64,000 bases of DNA from Okapia johnstoni (GCA_024291935.2 CM044317.1:59014730-59078729), one strand, 5' to 3'. Shown: positions 23,261-35,155, numbered from the stretch's first letter. Program-made: numbers and translations. Notes: generated by a model not told the origin, from the letters alone.

Positions 23261-23850
23261 CATCCTCCAGAACAGAACGAAAAGCTGTCGCTTATGGCAT
23301 TCAAAGTGGCAAATCAATGCTTCCCAATGTAGAAACAAATACCCCCAAGCAACAGTAACATGACGTCACTCTCCCAGCATTATAGAAGGTGTATACACCA
23401 GTATTAAGAGTCAACCTTTCATCTGGGCCTGAAGCCAGGGTTTATTCATTTACATGATATTCGGGAACTTCCAAACCCAGAACACTAGAGTAAAGCTGAT
23501 TTGAGTTGATGCCTGGCTCATGATAAGTCATCTGTGAAATAAGTGGCAGAGGCAGAATTTATCATCAATCTCAGCTTCTAACCAAGGGAAAAGTTCACAC
23601 ATGCTCTGTGGTGCAAGAATCTAACAGACTTTGTGGGTGAACAGAGCTGTCCCACTAAATGAGGAATCAGATTTGAAATCGAAGGCCAAGAACTAGACAC
23701 AAATATGGGAATGTTCCATTTACCGTTTTAGGTCAAAAGGTAACTAGAAACTAGTAACTGCTCCTTTCTTTTTATTAATGAAGAAATGAATGAGGGACAA
23801 GAAAGTCTTGGTGAAAAAGGTCACAACACCTACAAATATCTACACAACCA
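23261..23850. other. Unannotated sequence
   Basis: No recognised repeat, exon or RNA gene. Confidence 0.5.
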
Positions 23851-23852
23851 AA

Positions 23853-24045
23853 GTGAAAGTGCAAGTCGCTCAGTCGTGTTTGACTCTTTGCAACCCCATG
23901 GACTATACAGTCCATGGAGTTCTCCAGGCCAGAATACTGGAGTGGGTTCTCTTCTCCAGGGGATCTTCCCAACCCAGGGATCAAACCCAGGTTTCCTGCA
24001 ATGCAGGTGGATTCTTTACCAGCTGAGAGCCACCAGTGAAGCCCA
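23853..24045 (-). mobile_element. Bov-tA SINE
   Basis: A reverse copy with a shortened body ('ggactatacagtccatgg' replaces the usual longer segment). The head reaches 'gccaccagtgaagccca'. Confidence 0.93.
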
Positions 24046-25510
24046 ACCAACAACCAACAAGTTACAATTTGTCCTGCCTTGTGGTCATACTTGATCCAAG
24101 CTTGACAAGGCTTTGTAAACACTGTGATTGCAAAGGGACTTGATGATATTCTTTAATATCAAAGTTTTGGCCAGAATCCCAAATGAAGGTTAAGTATTAG
24201 TGGGTTATTTCAGGATTGACAACAAAAAATGTAGTTCTATCTGTCTCCCTATATTTTTTATTTTGCTTCATAATTTCCCCCATGTGTTTTATTCCAGATC
24301 CCTGAAGCAGCTGCTTAAATAGGCTTTACATGAAAATAAAAACTTTCCATGTAATTCTGCCTGTAGGACCAGAGGAATGAGGGCTTCAGTCAAGACAGCT
24401 CACAGGATCAGTCCCTGCCCGGGTCCTCTCTACAGGCCCTAGGTGTCTTTTTTTCAGAGGCTCATTTTCTAACTGTGACCAATGAAATTATCAGTACATT
24501 TTGGCTAGCAAAGCTGGTCAATGGAGATGCTGAAGGAAAAACAAGTGGGAAAGAGGGAACAGGGTAGAGTGGATGTAGGGGAAAAAAAGACAAGAGGATC
24601 CCAGAGCTGGATATCTAAGAGCAATTAAAATGTTATATCAAAGGCAACTTTGCTCTAACACAATTTGACTGCGTTTCAGATTGGAGTGACTGCAATCTCC
24701 TCTGTGCAGCAAATCAGTGAGGCAGACAAAAATCATAGCCATTCATTTGTTAATGTCTGAAAAGAGCTGGCTCTTTCACTCCCAGTTAAATGCATAGGAT
24801 TTTATTTATTATAGGAAAGAGAAGGTCTGAAAGATCTCATGGAACAAACCCTGGGTCTCAAAGCCAATGAGCTGTCCCTGTGGTCAGCTTCTGACTTAAG
24901 CCTCTAACGTGGGACATGAGCTGGGACTTGCAGTATTAAATACGACCAAGTCTTCTTTTTGTTCCTGACTCTCATCCCCGTGAATAGTTGGAGAACAGCC
25001 ATCCTGCCTTCCCCAGAGCAATGATGCAGCTGCAGCTGCAAATGCAGGCTCAGCAGCCATTATCCTACTGTGAAATGTTTGCTCTTAAATTTAAACTGGC
25101 CTCACAGAAATAGCTGTCTTGTCACATACACACATGAACACACATAGAAGCATGAGTGACAAAGCTCCCCACCTGCATCAGTTTCCATATCCGCGTCCTG
25201 GCAAGAATTTAAAAACAAATATTCTCTAATTTCTCTTGACCCGGACAGTTCCTGATTCTATAAGTTTCAAATGGTTTTTGGCAGCGTGCGGCCATTCCTG
25301 ACTCTGCCGGATGTCACCGTGGCCCTCAGCCTTGGGTAGTTCATGCAGAAGATGAAAGAACAGCTACTTGGCAGATGATGCTCTTCAGGCCTTAGGGAGG
25401 GCATTCAGCTGGAAAGATCTGTTTTCTTTGGAGATCGGAAGTGCTTTTCCAGCAATTATTTGATCTTCCTGGGAACTCGCACTTCTGAACACTCTCCCAG
25501 CCTGGTGGGA
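24046..25510. other. Unique sequence, possibly regulatory
   Basis: No repeat is recognised over ~1.4 kb. 24640-24790 is AT-rich with several TAAT/ATTA cores. 25025-25042 holds a double E-box within GCAGCTGCAGCTGC. 25180-25330 is comparatively CpG-rich. These make it look more like conserved non-coding DNA than neutral filler, but conservation cannot be seen from one sequence. Confidence 0.35.
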
Positions 25511-25514
25511 ACAC

Positions 25515-25690
25515 ATGGACTTCTATTCAGGTCTCGGCATTATCACTAACCAGACGTGTGACTTTGGGCAAATCATCTGGCCTTTACTTCACCTCAGTCT
25601 TCTCATTTGCCTGCTGGGACAATTTGCCTGCTTCATTCGTTGGATTTCTGTGAGGATAAAACTAAGGTATTTAGAAATTGTAAAAAGTGA
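25515..25690 (+). mobile_element. MIR SINE
   Basis: Forward MIR: 'gtgtgactttgggcaaatca', 'cacctcagtcttctcatttg' and 'ctgtgaggataaaactaagg' in order. Confidence 0.85.
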
Positions 25691-25758
25691 ATTTATTGTT
25701 AGGTGGTATTTGTATTTTGTTTTTCATTTTTTTCTTTTCCAGCTCTGGTTTAATTATT

Positions 25759-25974
25759 GAGTTGAGTTTATGTGCTTAGTCATGTTCAACTCTTTGCGAC
25801 CCCATGGACTGTAGCCCACCAGGCTCTTCTCTCTGTGGGATTTTCCAGGCAAGAATACTGGAGTGGGTTGCTGTTTCCTTCTCTAGGGGATCTTTCCGAC
25901 CCAGGGATCGAACCCATGTCTTCTGCACTGCAGGCAGATTCTTTACTCACTGAGCCCTTGGTGGATGACTGTTG
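25759..25974 (-). mobile_element. Bov-tA SINE
   Basis: A reverse copy flanked by an exact 8-bp duplication taattatt (25751-25758 and 25975-25982). The tRNA head end is degraded ('gagcccttggtgga'). Confidence 0.95.
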
Positions 25975-26225
25975 TAATTATTAGTGGTATATTTTTATTT
26001 TCTTTCTTGGAACTGGGTAGAAAGTCCCTCATGCAGGGAAGTAGAGGTAGAAAGTACAACCCAGGCAGAAAGCATCATAAGGTTCTTGTTTCTACTTGGA
26101 AAAGTAAGCAGAGAGCAGGACCAGAATATTGTAACATTGTCCCAGAAACCCTGATTTTGCTAGGGACATTCTGGTCCTTGTTTGTCTCCTCTTCTGAGGT
26201 CTCACAAAGAAGGGAACTTCTACCC

Positions 26226-26265
26226 TGCTGAATGAGTAAATGAATGAATGAATGAGTGAATCAAT
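26226..26265. repeat. (AATG)n microsatellite
   Basis: About nine imperfect copies of the tetramer (tgaatgaatgaatgag). It is a plausible length-variable marker. Confidence 0.85.
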
Positions 26266-26269
26266 CTAG

Positions 26270-26830
26270 CCACCCATCCACCATTTCTGGATCAAGACTA
26301 TGCACCCAGCAGGGTGCACAGAACACAAAGATGTAAAAGGCACCCCCATCATTGAAGAGCATCCAACCAGTAGAAGGCGGGTATAGAAAGAAACTGCTCT
26401 TTTCTAATGTAGCAAGTGTGCTGACCTGGAGAAACACACATGGTGCCCTGTGAGCTTAGGTGTGTGGGTCACTCCTACTCCGAGGAAGCTAGGACAGGTT
26501 CTCAAAGAATGGGGGTATCCAAACTGGGCCTCCAGGAAGGACAGGTAGAGGAGAGGGTAGGTTAAATGCTCCCTAGGCTGAGGAATAGTTCTCACAAGGC
26601 ACAGATCCAGAAAGGAGCATTCCAGAGATCAGCCTTGTTTGGTGGGACAAAAGCCAAGAGCCTAGGTGGGCAACTGGAAAGTTAGGCAGGGGCCCCATTG
26701 TGAGAGGGAGCAGGCTGTCAGGGCTTCTGAGCAAAGCTTACACAATAGATTTGCATTTCGGAAAGATTACTTAAGAGGCAGGGAGGATGGACCAGAGGGA
26801 GAGAGTGAGGGGTGAATAAAAGGTTTAAAT
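26270..26830 (+). mobile_element. Mammal-wide ancient repeat, family not named
   Basis: 'cccccatcattgaagagcat', 'aaaggagcattccagagatc' and 'cggaaagattacttaagagg' follow a widespread ancient repeat whose consensus I recall but whose family name I cannot give with confidence. Related copies lie at 33150-33680 and 45060-45635. Confidence 0.5.
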
Positions 26831-27270
26831 TTTAATGTAAACATCTGCATTTCACAACACAGGAAACTTGACAAAGAGTTTTGGTTCAAGGAGTAAGTCC
26901 AAATTCCGAATTAACGCAACCTATCAGAAGTCAGGGAGAGAACACATGCTTTCCAAAAAATAGTCTTCAAGTAATAAATCTGCCTTGCACAACTTTTCCC
27001 ACGTAACCTAGGACAGACAATCTTTGTGAAAAGGAAGTCTCTCTATGCTTCTGAGGTATGGCTGATCATTTTTGCATGTAGGATCGAGACCAAAGAAACA
27101 GGAAACTGCTACCTATTAAGTGTGAGGTACAAAAAAGGGGTGATGAGCAGTTACCCAGTAGCCAGCCTGGAAGAAAATGTCTCAGAAATGAACAAAGATT
27201 TTCTAGTAATTGGGGGAGGTTTAGCAAGTAGGATGAATTTTTCAGTCCCCCCCCTTTTTCTTCATAGTTT
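26831..27270. other. Unannotated sequence
   Basis: No recognised repeat or exon. Confidence 0.5.
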
Positions 27271-27274
27271 CTTT

Positions 27275-27800
27275 TTTAAGTTTCAGTATATTTCACACAC
27301 AGTTCAATGTTTGGATCGTACATGTACATACAGCTCAATGAGTTCTGACAAAAGTATATATCTGTGTAACCAAACCCTGAACAAGACAGAAAACATTTTT
27401 ATCACCCAAGAAAGAACCATCTATACCCCTAGACAGACAGTCCCATCTTAGGCAAACACAGTTGTAACTTTTACCACCATAGACAAGTTTTGTCTGGTCC
27501 AGGAGTTCATGGAAATGTAATCTTACAAGTTGTGTTGTGTGTGTGCTCAGTCATGTTCAACTCTTAGCAACCCCATGGACTGAAGCCTGCCAGGCTACAG
27601 GCAAAAATACTGGAGTGGGCTGCTATTTTCTACTCCAGAGGTTTTACCCAACCCAGGGGTTGAATCCAGATCTCGAGTCTCCTGCATTGGCAGGTAGATT
27701 CTTTACCACTGTACCACCTGGGTAGTATAGTAGTTTTTATTGCTTTATTCATTGTAGTTTTCAGTGATGAACAGTATTCTAAGGTATGAAGATACCACTC
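27275..27800 (-). mobile_element. L1M 3' region split by Bov-tA
   Basis: 27275-27530 has 'agctcaatgagttctgacaa', 'taaccaaaccctgaacaaga' and 'accaccatagacaagttttg'. After the SINE, 27728-27800 continues with 'gaacagtattctaaggtatg' and 'aagatacca'. The two halves belong to one reverse L1. Confidence 0.75.
27533..27725 (-). mobile_element. Bov-tA SINE inside L1M
   Basis: A reverse copy with a body deletion ('gccaggctacaggcaaaaat') ending at 'gtaccacctgggtag'. Confidence 0.93.
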
Positions 27801-28970
27801 TTTGGCATGTGTTTAGTAGCCCCTTCTTTTGCTAAACAGAGATGCAATTGCCTACCTGAGGCAAAGAGTAAAGGACAGGTGTGGGTGTGCAGGTCAGGCA
27901 ACGTGGCTGCTGCTCTCTCGCTATTGGGCGCTGTAAGTCGGCTTTGTCTTCAGAATCCTCTATCAGCAACAGGGGTTAGAACTTCAGGCAAAACAGGAAG
28001 AACAAGAGAGACCACCGCTTGTCAACTGTCTCAGTGCTCTCTGTTCAGATCATAGGAGCAGATGAAAAATGGCCCCCAAAAGAGAGATGCCAACTCACGG
28101 AGAATTCAGGTACTCAGGATGAATGGTTAGACAAATAATTTAGATACCAAAATATTCTTAAGAACATCAAAAGGTGTCCACAGAGGCCCGCACACAGCCT
28201 AAGAGTCTATACCGTTTTCCCTCTTGTCATCAGTGCTTTCCTGTCACAAGCCGCCTTGAGTAAGCGGAGGGAGGTAGTTCGGCAGAGAAAGGAAGGGACT
28301 GGAAAGTATTGTGAGAATTCACTGGTTTTCAAAGAGGGAACTGCATCCAAGAATGCCAAGGAACAACTTGGTGTGATTTTAGTTGTGTTCAACCAAGAGG
28401 TGATACTTGGAAGCTTCAAAGAGAGTTGAACAGGTCTCCAGTGAAAAGGTTTCCTGGGCAGCATAGGCAAAAGCAAGGAAAGAAGGAAGTTATCCTGATA
28501 GTCTTATATCTAAAAACTCTATTTTCTTACTCTGTGGAATTGTTTAAAGAAGTATCACAAAAGATCCTAAATGACAACGCAAACATGGATTGTCTTCTCC
28601 TGTACAGCCATCACAGTTCACTATGAAAACCAGGTATGAACATTGTTCTGATGACTTGACACACCCTATGTGGGTCAGCTCCTCCCTTGTCACTGCACAT
28701 GGCCTGTCCTTCGAATTGGTCATTTTGGCTCCAACACTCCCACTGCTGTTGGAAGCGATGTAGGTTCACACAGTCATGCTGAAGACACGATGGAAACAGA
28801 AAGCAATCTCAACTCTGGGCTGAAGCCTGATTTGGTTCCAAGAATCATATGGATAATGTCCTTAAAAAGAGGTGGCAGGCTTCCTTTCCGTTTTTCAGAC
28901 AACTTACACCTACTTGCTCTCTATTTTGTCCATCTGATTTTTATGAAGTCATTGCAAAGCAAATAATAAC
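27801..28970. other. Unique sequence, no gene seen
   Basis: About 1.2 kb without a recognised repeat. Open frames of 60-98 codons occur on both strands with no known relatives. Confidence 0.5.
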
Positions 28971-28974
28971 AGTG

Positions 28975-29105
28975 GTAATCATTTTTTGTTGAGGTCTAAC
29001 CGTGTCAGATATGGTGCTTTCGGCTTTACTCTCACAAGCCTTTGAAGTAGCACTATTATTATTCCTACTTCAATGATGAGCAAAACAAAACAACCTCAGT
29101 GTCTA
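28975..29105 (-). mobile_element. MIR SINE
   Basis: 'taaccgtgtcagatatggtg', 'tctcacaagcctttgaagta' and 'gcactattattattcctact' are in reverse MIR order. Confidence 0.7.
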
Positions 29106-29745
29106 GTCATTCATTACTATTCCATGTGGTGCCTCTGCCTGGCTGGTTGGAGGTGGGGGCTGGGAGATGTGAAAGATGATGCGTGAACAAACAGAAAGCA
29201 AAATGATCCTCTTCTTTGATCTCCCTCCTTACATATTTTAACATTAGATTCTGTAATTAGGTCAAAGTGAGAACTATCACTGTTGAGAGCTGCAGCTAAG
29301 GTTTAACAATTATTTCTTAGAAGCCAGTTAATTAGACTGACTTGAGATACAGGCTTTGGTATACATATTCATTCTGACAGCAGTTACAGTACAAGACATC
29401 TCATAAATAAAAACCATTTAGAACATTATCCACAGGAAACAGCTGCAGCTGGTAAGGAAACTTTTGACATTAAGGAAGTGGAAGACTTCATGGAATTAGA
29501 GCAAGGCAGGAGTAATATATCACACAGTAACACTATCTCAGCAAGAGCTGGACCGTGTTTTCAACAGATAAACTCCTTTTACAGCAGTTCATGCTTGCTT
29601 ACTTCTCTCTGGATCTTCAGCAGACAAGCATGAAATATTAAGAGCAAAAATGAAAGGAAATGTGAACTAGATTTATCGACATGTATAATTTCAAGGGTCA
29701 GGGGGTCTGTGGTTTGGTGCGAAGCTTGGGCCTCCTCAGCCTGCA
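29106..29745. other. Unique sequence, possibly regulatory
   Basis: 29255-29480 carries several homeodomain-like cores (gtaattagg, gttaattagac), a GTTAAC-like site and the double E-box CAGCTGCAGCTGG at 29441-29453 after an 'aaaca' run. No repeat is recognised. Confidence 0.35.
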
Positions 29746-29750
29746 GACCT

Positions 29751-30052
29751 GCACTGTCCAATATGGTACCTGTAGCTGGTACGAGCTGAGATGTGATGTA
29801 AGTGTAAAGCATATAACCAGATCTCAAAGACTTGGTATGAAGAAAAGGATATAAAGTACCTCATTAACAGATTTTATATACATTGATTGCATGTTGAAAT
29901 AGGAATGCTTTGGATATGTTGTCTTAAATAAAGTACATTATTATAATTACTTTCATCTGTTTCTTTTTGCATTTTTAATGCAGTTACTTGAAAATTTAAA
30001 ATTATCTGTATGCCTGCATTTGCAGTTTCATTATATGTCAATCAGACAGTGC
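29751..30052. mobile_element. hAT-like MITE with 8-bp inverted termini
   Basis: Starts GCACTGTCCAATATGG and ends CAATCAGACAGTGC; the outermost 8 bases (GCACTGTC/GACAGTGC) are perfect inverted repeats. The interior 'ctcaaagacttggtatgaag' and 'catctgtttctttttgcatt' is shared with 49959-50258. The MER name is not assigned. Confidence 0.7.
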
Positions 30053-30179
30053 GGATAGGTACTCATAATCGAAAAAATTAACCCAAGTTGAAGATTTGAT
30101 GTATCTGATCAAAAGTGGTGAACTATCTGCAGTGAAATATGTTCTCTAAGAGGTGAATAAGATGATTTGGTAGAAAGTA

Positions 30180-30320
30180 AACACTGGTACTACTGTCCTT
30201 TCCGGATTCACTGGTGACCTCCAGTAAGCCACTCACCCTCCTGGGCCTCGCCTCTCCAATGCTTTGATCCAGAGAAGCTTGAATATTCCTTCTAGCTCTC
30301 ACATTTTGAGTTTATGGCAA
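30180..30320 (+). mobile_element. MIR-class SINE (MIR3-like)
   Basis: 'agtaagccactcaccctcct', 'gggcctcgcctctccaatgc' and 'ccttctagctctcacatttt' fit a MIR variant. Confidence 0.55.
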
Positions 30321-31310
30321 ATTCCTAAGGACTAAGAACCAATGGGTGAAGGTGAACTTTAATTTTTAATATTTGAATTTGAGTTTGAATACTCTCTCAG
30401 TATCTGCAGCCCAAATGCTGCCTGCTGATCTCTTACATGTGATGATATACTTTTGATGAAGTCTTTGGGGAGCAACAGCTAAAATGCAATGGCAAAAGTA
30501 TCATGTTTATGACATAAAGACTGGGCTATTCTAAAGAAAGGATGTTGCCATTTGTTCTGTGTATGCAAATAACTGGGTTTTAGATGCTAAGGTTACATGT
30601 CTAACGTGGAAGAAAACTTAAAAGCTCCTTAATAATCCCATAAATCCTTATTAAGAGATAAAGCCAAAATGTTCTAAAATAGCCTGAAGGAAGGCAAACA
30701 GAACAAGTTATTCTTCTCTTCAGGTTCTACCCTGTTTCTTTGTATTTTCAAAACATCTTATTATCTTCTGGAAGTTATTCTGCATCTCCTAGGCAAATTA
30801 CACACTTTTTATATGATTTTGGAGTTTTTCCTAAAATGGTAAAAAATTTCAATTTAGGGAACTCAATTATAACTAATAGGGTAAAATTTCAGCACAGACA
30901 AATAGCATTCATGGGGACATAAATATTTTAAATAAATATATGCTTGAAATCTATGTGTAGAAATCAACTTGGAATTAAGAAAGCATACGGATAAATGCCT
31001 CTACCATAGGGATGGAAATCTTGCTTATGATGAAGACCTCCAGAAATAGTGCATGATCTCCCCTGGAAAGAATCTCAAAATTTATATGCTCATTTCTGTG
31101 GAATTCCTGTTAGATCTAATTTAAATCTGATCTAATTTAAATCTTTAATGTCTGAGCGTGTAGCGATACCATGTTCAAATGTGACTTAATACACTTGTCC
31201 ACTTTGAAGCTGTCCTGGCCTTTGTTTATGCGGCTCCAGATGCCTTCAGTTGGGACTTTCTGTAACAGGACCACCTTATCACAAAACTGATAAGCCTCGC
31301 CTGTACTGGA
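30321..31310. other. AT-rich unannotated sequence
   Basis: No recognised repeat or exon. A short direct duplication of 'gatctaatttaaatct' occurs near 31113-31144. Confidence 0.5.
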
Positions 31311-31324
31311 GGTAAGCCAAGAAA

Positions 31325-31444
31325 TGTGCATTCCTGCTAGGTCACTTTGGTTATGTCCGACTCTCTGTGACCCTATGGACCATAGCCCACCAGGCTCCTC
31401 TGTCCATGGGATTCTCCAGGCAAGAATATTGGAGTGGGTTGCTG
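31325..31444 (-). mobile_element. 5'-truncated Bov-tA with perfect TSD
   Basis: Only the BovB-derived body is present; the tRNA head is absent. The exact 11-bp duplication aagccaagaaa flanks it (31314-31324 and 31445-31455), so truncation happened at insertion, as expected of target-primed reverse transcription. Confidence 0.95.
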
Positions 31445-31455
31445 AAGCCAAGAAA

Positions 31456-32730
31456 CATCTGGTGAGAAAAGAAGTGTTAGGCTCCACTCCTCTCTAATTC
31501 TCCTCTCCACTCCTCCCTTCTCTCCTTTCTTGATTAGTCTATCCATATCATGCCAGTACAATCCATGTGGTTTTTTTTTTAAGTTGGAAATTTTCACTGA
31601 ATTGCTGAGATAAATGGCTTGTCCTTCGGTCATTCCAACTTGGGGAACTTACTGCAAAAATCAAAAAAGGGACTCCAATGTCACAGAGCAACAAAAGAAT
31701 AAACTGGCCACCTTTGCTTTTGAAATTGGTGGAGCAGGAGTCCATCACGAATGAACGCAAGTCTCGGTGAGTGTATTGTGCAAGATAACAAAATTTTACT
31801 TGAAAATTTAAAAAATGACCCTGCATTTCTTTCCTTTGCTCTTATCTACAGAACCACATTTGAAAAAAGACGAAGAGAAGCAGATTAAAAAGAGTAGCTT
31901 CTGACTAGCTTTTCGTCAGCATTTTATACTTTTATTCCTTTGTTCTTTTCTTGTTCAACCTCATTCTCAATTATTGCACCATTTTAGGGGCACTGGGGAC
32001 AGGACGTCTGGGAAACACAGCATATATTACTCCATCTGTCTTCTCTGTGAATTTTTTTCAGCATCTTTGCATGGCAACAGGAAGGATGTGGGCTCCCTTT
32101 CAGATTCAAATGAGGCTGATCAGCCCTCGGTCAGGTTGACAACATTGTGCTTTTGTTATACAAGTTGGAGAAAGCCAGAACCACCTTCTCTAGGTTAGGG
32201 TAACCATTTCATCCTGGGGCTTACTCTCTATTTTTAACATTAGATCTCTAGCCCACTCCTCACTCTAAATAAAAACAAACAAAAGCCCCAAACTGCTGAC
32301 ACAGCACAGCTCAAGTGCATTTTTCTATTGACAGAATTATGATTTTTCGAGTTGAAAAGAACAATTCTTCCAAGTGTGTTCACAGGCATTTTAAATTATA
32401 AAGGACAAATGTTCCAAAGTGGCAGCATCTCCTTCTTTCAAGTTATTTCTGAAGCTTGAGGAATGTGGTAGGAAAAGCTTATTATGCCCCTTTCCCAAAT
32501 ACACATTCCTAAGCATGCAAAACTAAGGGTATAATGAAGCAAACAATCAAACTCAGACTTTTGGCTTAATTATTAAAATTACTTATACTTCCACAAAAAG
32601 ATCAAAGCAAAAACGTGAAATAGAATGTAGCATAGTGTTGGCCGAATATCTTATTATTGAATTTGGAAACTGTTATTAATTCTATTAGTCAAAACTCTGT
32701 GATCTTGGTAAGTTATTTATCCTTTCCAGA
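31456..32730. other. Unique sequence, no gene seen
   Basis: T-run at about 31569-31580 only. No repeat family or exon is recognised. Confidence 0.5.
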
Positions 32731-32734
32731 GTCT

Positions 32735-32870
32735 CACCACCCATCCATCCAACAAGTATGTCCTGACTATCTACTAGGTGCCTGGACCTCACTGAACTGA
32801 AAAGGCAAATAAGCTATTGTCTCAGCACTGGAGCAGCTTTTGATAAAACAAGTACACGAACAATTCTATG
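32735..32870 (-). mobile_element. Possible L2/MIR-type ancient fragment
   Basis: 'catccatccaacaagtatgt' and 'tatctactaggtgcctggac' resemble the reverse of an L2 terminus. Weakly supported. Confidence 0.35.
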
Positions 32871-32909
32871 CAAGATAACGTCACTTGGAAGTTACACAGC
32901 GCTCACAGG

Positions 32910-33127
32910 AGCTTGTGTGTGTGTGTGTCAGTCACTCAGTCGTGTCTGACTCTTTGTGATCCTGTGGACTGTAGCCTGCCAGGCTCCTCTGTCCATGGAA
33001 TTCTCCAGGCACAAATACTGGAGTGGGTTGCCATTCCCTTCTTCAGGGGCTCTTCCTGACCCAGGGATTGAATTCGGGTCTCCAGCATTGCAGGCAGATT
33101 CTTTACCATCTGAGCCACCAGGGAAGC
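32910..33127 (-). mobile_element. Bov-tA SINE with (TG)n at its tail
   Basis: A complete reverse copy to 'gagccaccagggaagca'. A short (TG)8 run at 32912-32927 lies where the element's tail meets flanking DNA. Confidence 0.95.
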
Positions 33128-33149
33128 AGAGAAAAAAAATTTACTTTCA

Positions 33150-33680
33150 GTGAAGGAATCAGTCAAGGCTTTATTGAGAAAAGCATTTAAATTATCACTT
33201 GAGCAAGAATCAAGATTTATAAATATAGAAATGGGTTGGAACATCCCTGGCCTCTGGGACTTTTAGAGCAAAGATGGGCGTCAGGGAGTCAGAGGGGCAT
33301 GAAAGACATTTATTAGGCAACAGTGATGGATCCACTAGGTGGCGCAGGGTCTGAGGAATGGGGAGGTGGCTGCCATGAGCAGATCTCCAGTCAAGGGAGA
33401 GGGATGGACTCAATTAGGAGTGTGAAAGACAAACCCTGAAGAGCTCTGAGCTAGAGTGACTTGGTCTGATAGCTCTCTGCAGGGTGACTCAGTCCAGGGA
33501 GCTCCTGGACGAGGGACACACAGCTAGGAAGAGGTTTTAGTGGTTTAGGCCATGTTAATGAATCTTGATCTTGATTTAGGAGGCTGGCGGTGAGGGTGGG
33601 ATGGAGGGGTAGACAGAGCTGATGACTGGTAGAATGGGATTGGGGAGTGGAGTTCATTTCTAACATTCTAGCTGACACAT
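33150..33680 (+). mobile_element. Mammal-wide ancient repeat, family not named
   Basis: 'tagagtgacttggtctgata', 'gctctctgcagggtgactc' and 'ggtttaggccatgttaatga' fit the same unnamed repeat as 26270-26830. Borders are uncertain. Confidence 0.4.
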
Positions 33681-33848
33681 TCCAGTATTTTACAGTTAAG
33701 CATAAGTGAGTGAAATTGTTAACCTGAATGCCAGCAAAAATAGCTTTGGGTGAAATTCAATCCCATTTCCATATCTGAAATCTCAACCTCGACTGATCTT
33801 ATGAAAAAACTGGTCCTATGGAAAAAGTGTCAAGGAATGCTAGATGTA

Positions 33849-33868
33849 AAAAAAAAAAAAAAAAAGCC
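33849..33868 (+). repeat. Poly(A) run
   Basis: An uninterrupted run of about 17-18 A. No retroposed gene or SINE body is recognised upstream of it. Confidence 0.9.
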
Positions 33869-34049
33869 AATTGGGTAATGCTACTAAAGTGTTTCAGCAT
33901 TTGGTCTGACCTGACCCTTCATATAGGATGATTTCAGAGGATGCATACATAGTCAGTCCACTTTCTGTTTTGACAGGAATCAGAGAAATGTGGTTCTTTA
34001 TGAACCTCAACAATCTAACATCCAAAAGACCTTTCATAATCCTTGGGGA

Positions 34050-34520
34050 ACAAGATAGAAAAATGTGGGCTGGGTATCAGGACAGCTAATGGTGTTGATC
34101 AGGGAGTCCACGTCTACCTAGAAGATGACCTCGGGGAAATAACACAGGGCCTGAGATCTTTAACAACCTTGTCAACATCTTAGATGAAGAGAGGGAAAAT
34201 TTGCTTGATAAAACGTTCAGATGAAATGAACTTTGGGAGGGATAGAAATGCTGAGGGTGATGAACTCAAGACACAAAAATATCTTGATGGGTTAGAGTAA
34301 GTAATAGGCCAGAACTGAGATGATAAAAATTGGTGAAGGAAAAAATGTTGCATAGTGCAGGATGGGGGATATGGTTTAGCAGCAGCATGTGTGAAAAAGA
34401 TTGAGGGGGTGGTATGTGCTGAAAGGAATTTCAATTTGAGTCAATTGTTTGATATGCCTGCTTAAAAGCCAGTGTGACCTCATGAGGTATTTACTGAAAA
34501 ATAGCATTAGATCTGGTTGT
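34050..34520 (+). mobile_element. CR1/L3-type LINE fossil
   Basis: The reading order resembles the end of a CR1-clade reverse transcriptase and its downstream region: 'acatcttagatgaagagagg', 'atgaactttgggagggatag', 'gcaggatgggggatatggt', then 'tttgagtcaattgtttgata'. Short peptide echoes (NLVNILDEE) fit that clade. It is much older than the other LINEs here and has no intact frame. Confidence 0.55.
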
Positions 34521-35140
34521 ACTTAAGTTGAGGTTCCAAGAATATTTAGAAATGTGGGTGCTTTTGATATAAGTATGTTGGGTAATATTGCTTCACAGAC
34601 TTAGCTTGACTTAACCAAGGAGAGAGGTTTTGCTGGTTACCGAGAAGGTCCTTCCTTAGTGAGGCTGAGCTAAGGAGGTTAACAGACCACAATTAAGGGG
34701 CTGCTAAACCAGAGGCTGCTGTTACCCATTCTGAGCAAGTCTGAGCTTGGAGTATTTAAATTGCAGTGATAATGAAATACTTGGTACCACAAGAGACCAA
34801 GTTAAAAGGGCAATATTGTCCCACTATTCCTTCTTAAATACAATGCTAATAAGCAAGGTTAAGGTACTACCTGCACTGTCTGTCTGAAGGTGGGACTCTT
34901 CAACCTCCTGAACAGTTCTGGGCCCCAAGGGGAGTGTGCTTTCTGGGTGGTTGGAGAGGATGCTGAGGGCAAGCGGGTGAGTGCTCATGACTTACAGCCA
35001 ACTCCTGCAAGCACAACAGGGTACTGTTCCCACAAGGAGACTTTCTGACACCTCTTACGACTTTCCCTCAGTGTATAAACTGTGGACTTGGACTTCCAAA
35101 CCAACACTTACTTTATGTCAGCAAATGAAGGGCAAGTTTC
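34521..35140. other. Unannotated sequence
   Basis: No recognised repeat or exon. Confidence 0.5.
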
Positions 35141-35155
35141 CCCCTGTTCTCCATT

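Noticed and set aside
23775..24122. 115-codon minus-strand frame
   Set aside because: Runs through Bov-tA; similar peptides recur at every forward-read Bov-tA.
27026..27451. 141-codon forward frame
   Set aside because: Its second half runs through a reversed L1M terminus.
33849..33868. Poly(A) as the tail of a processed pseudogene
   Set aside because: No coding-like sequence or target duplication is seen upstream.
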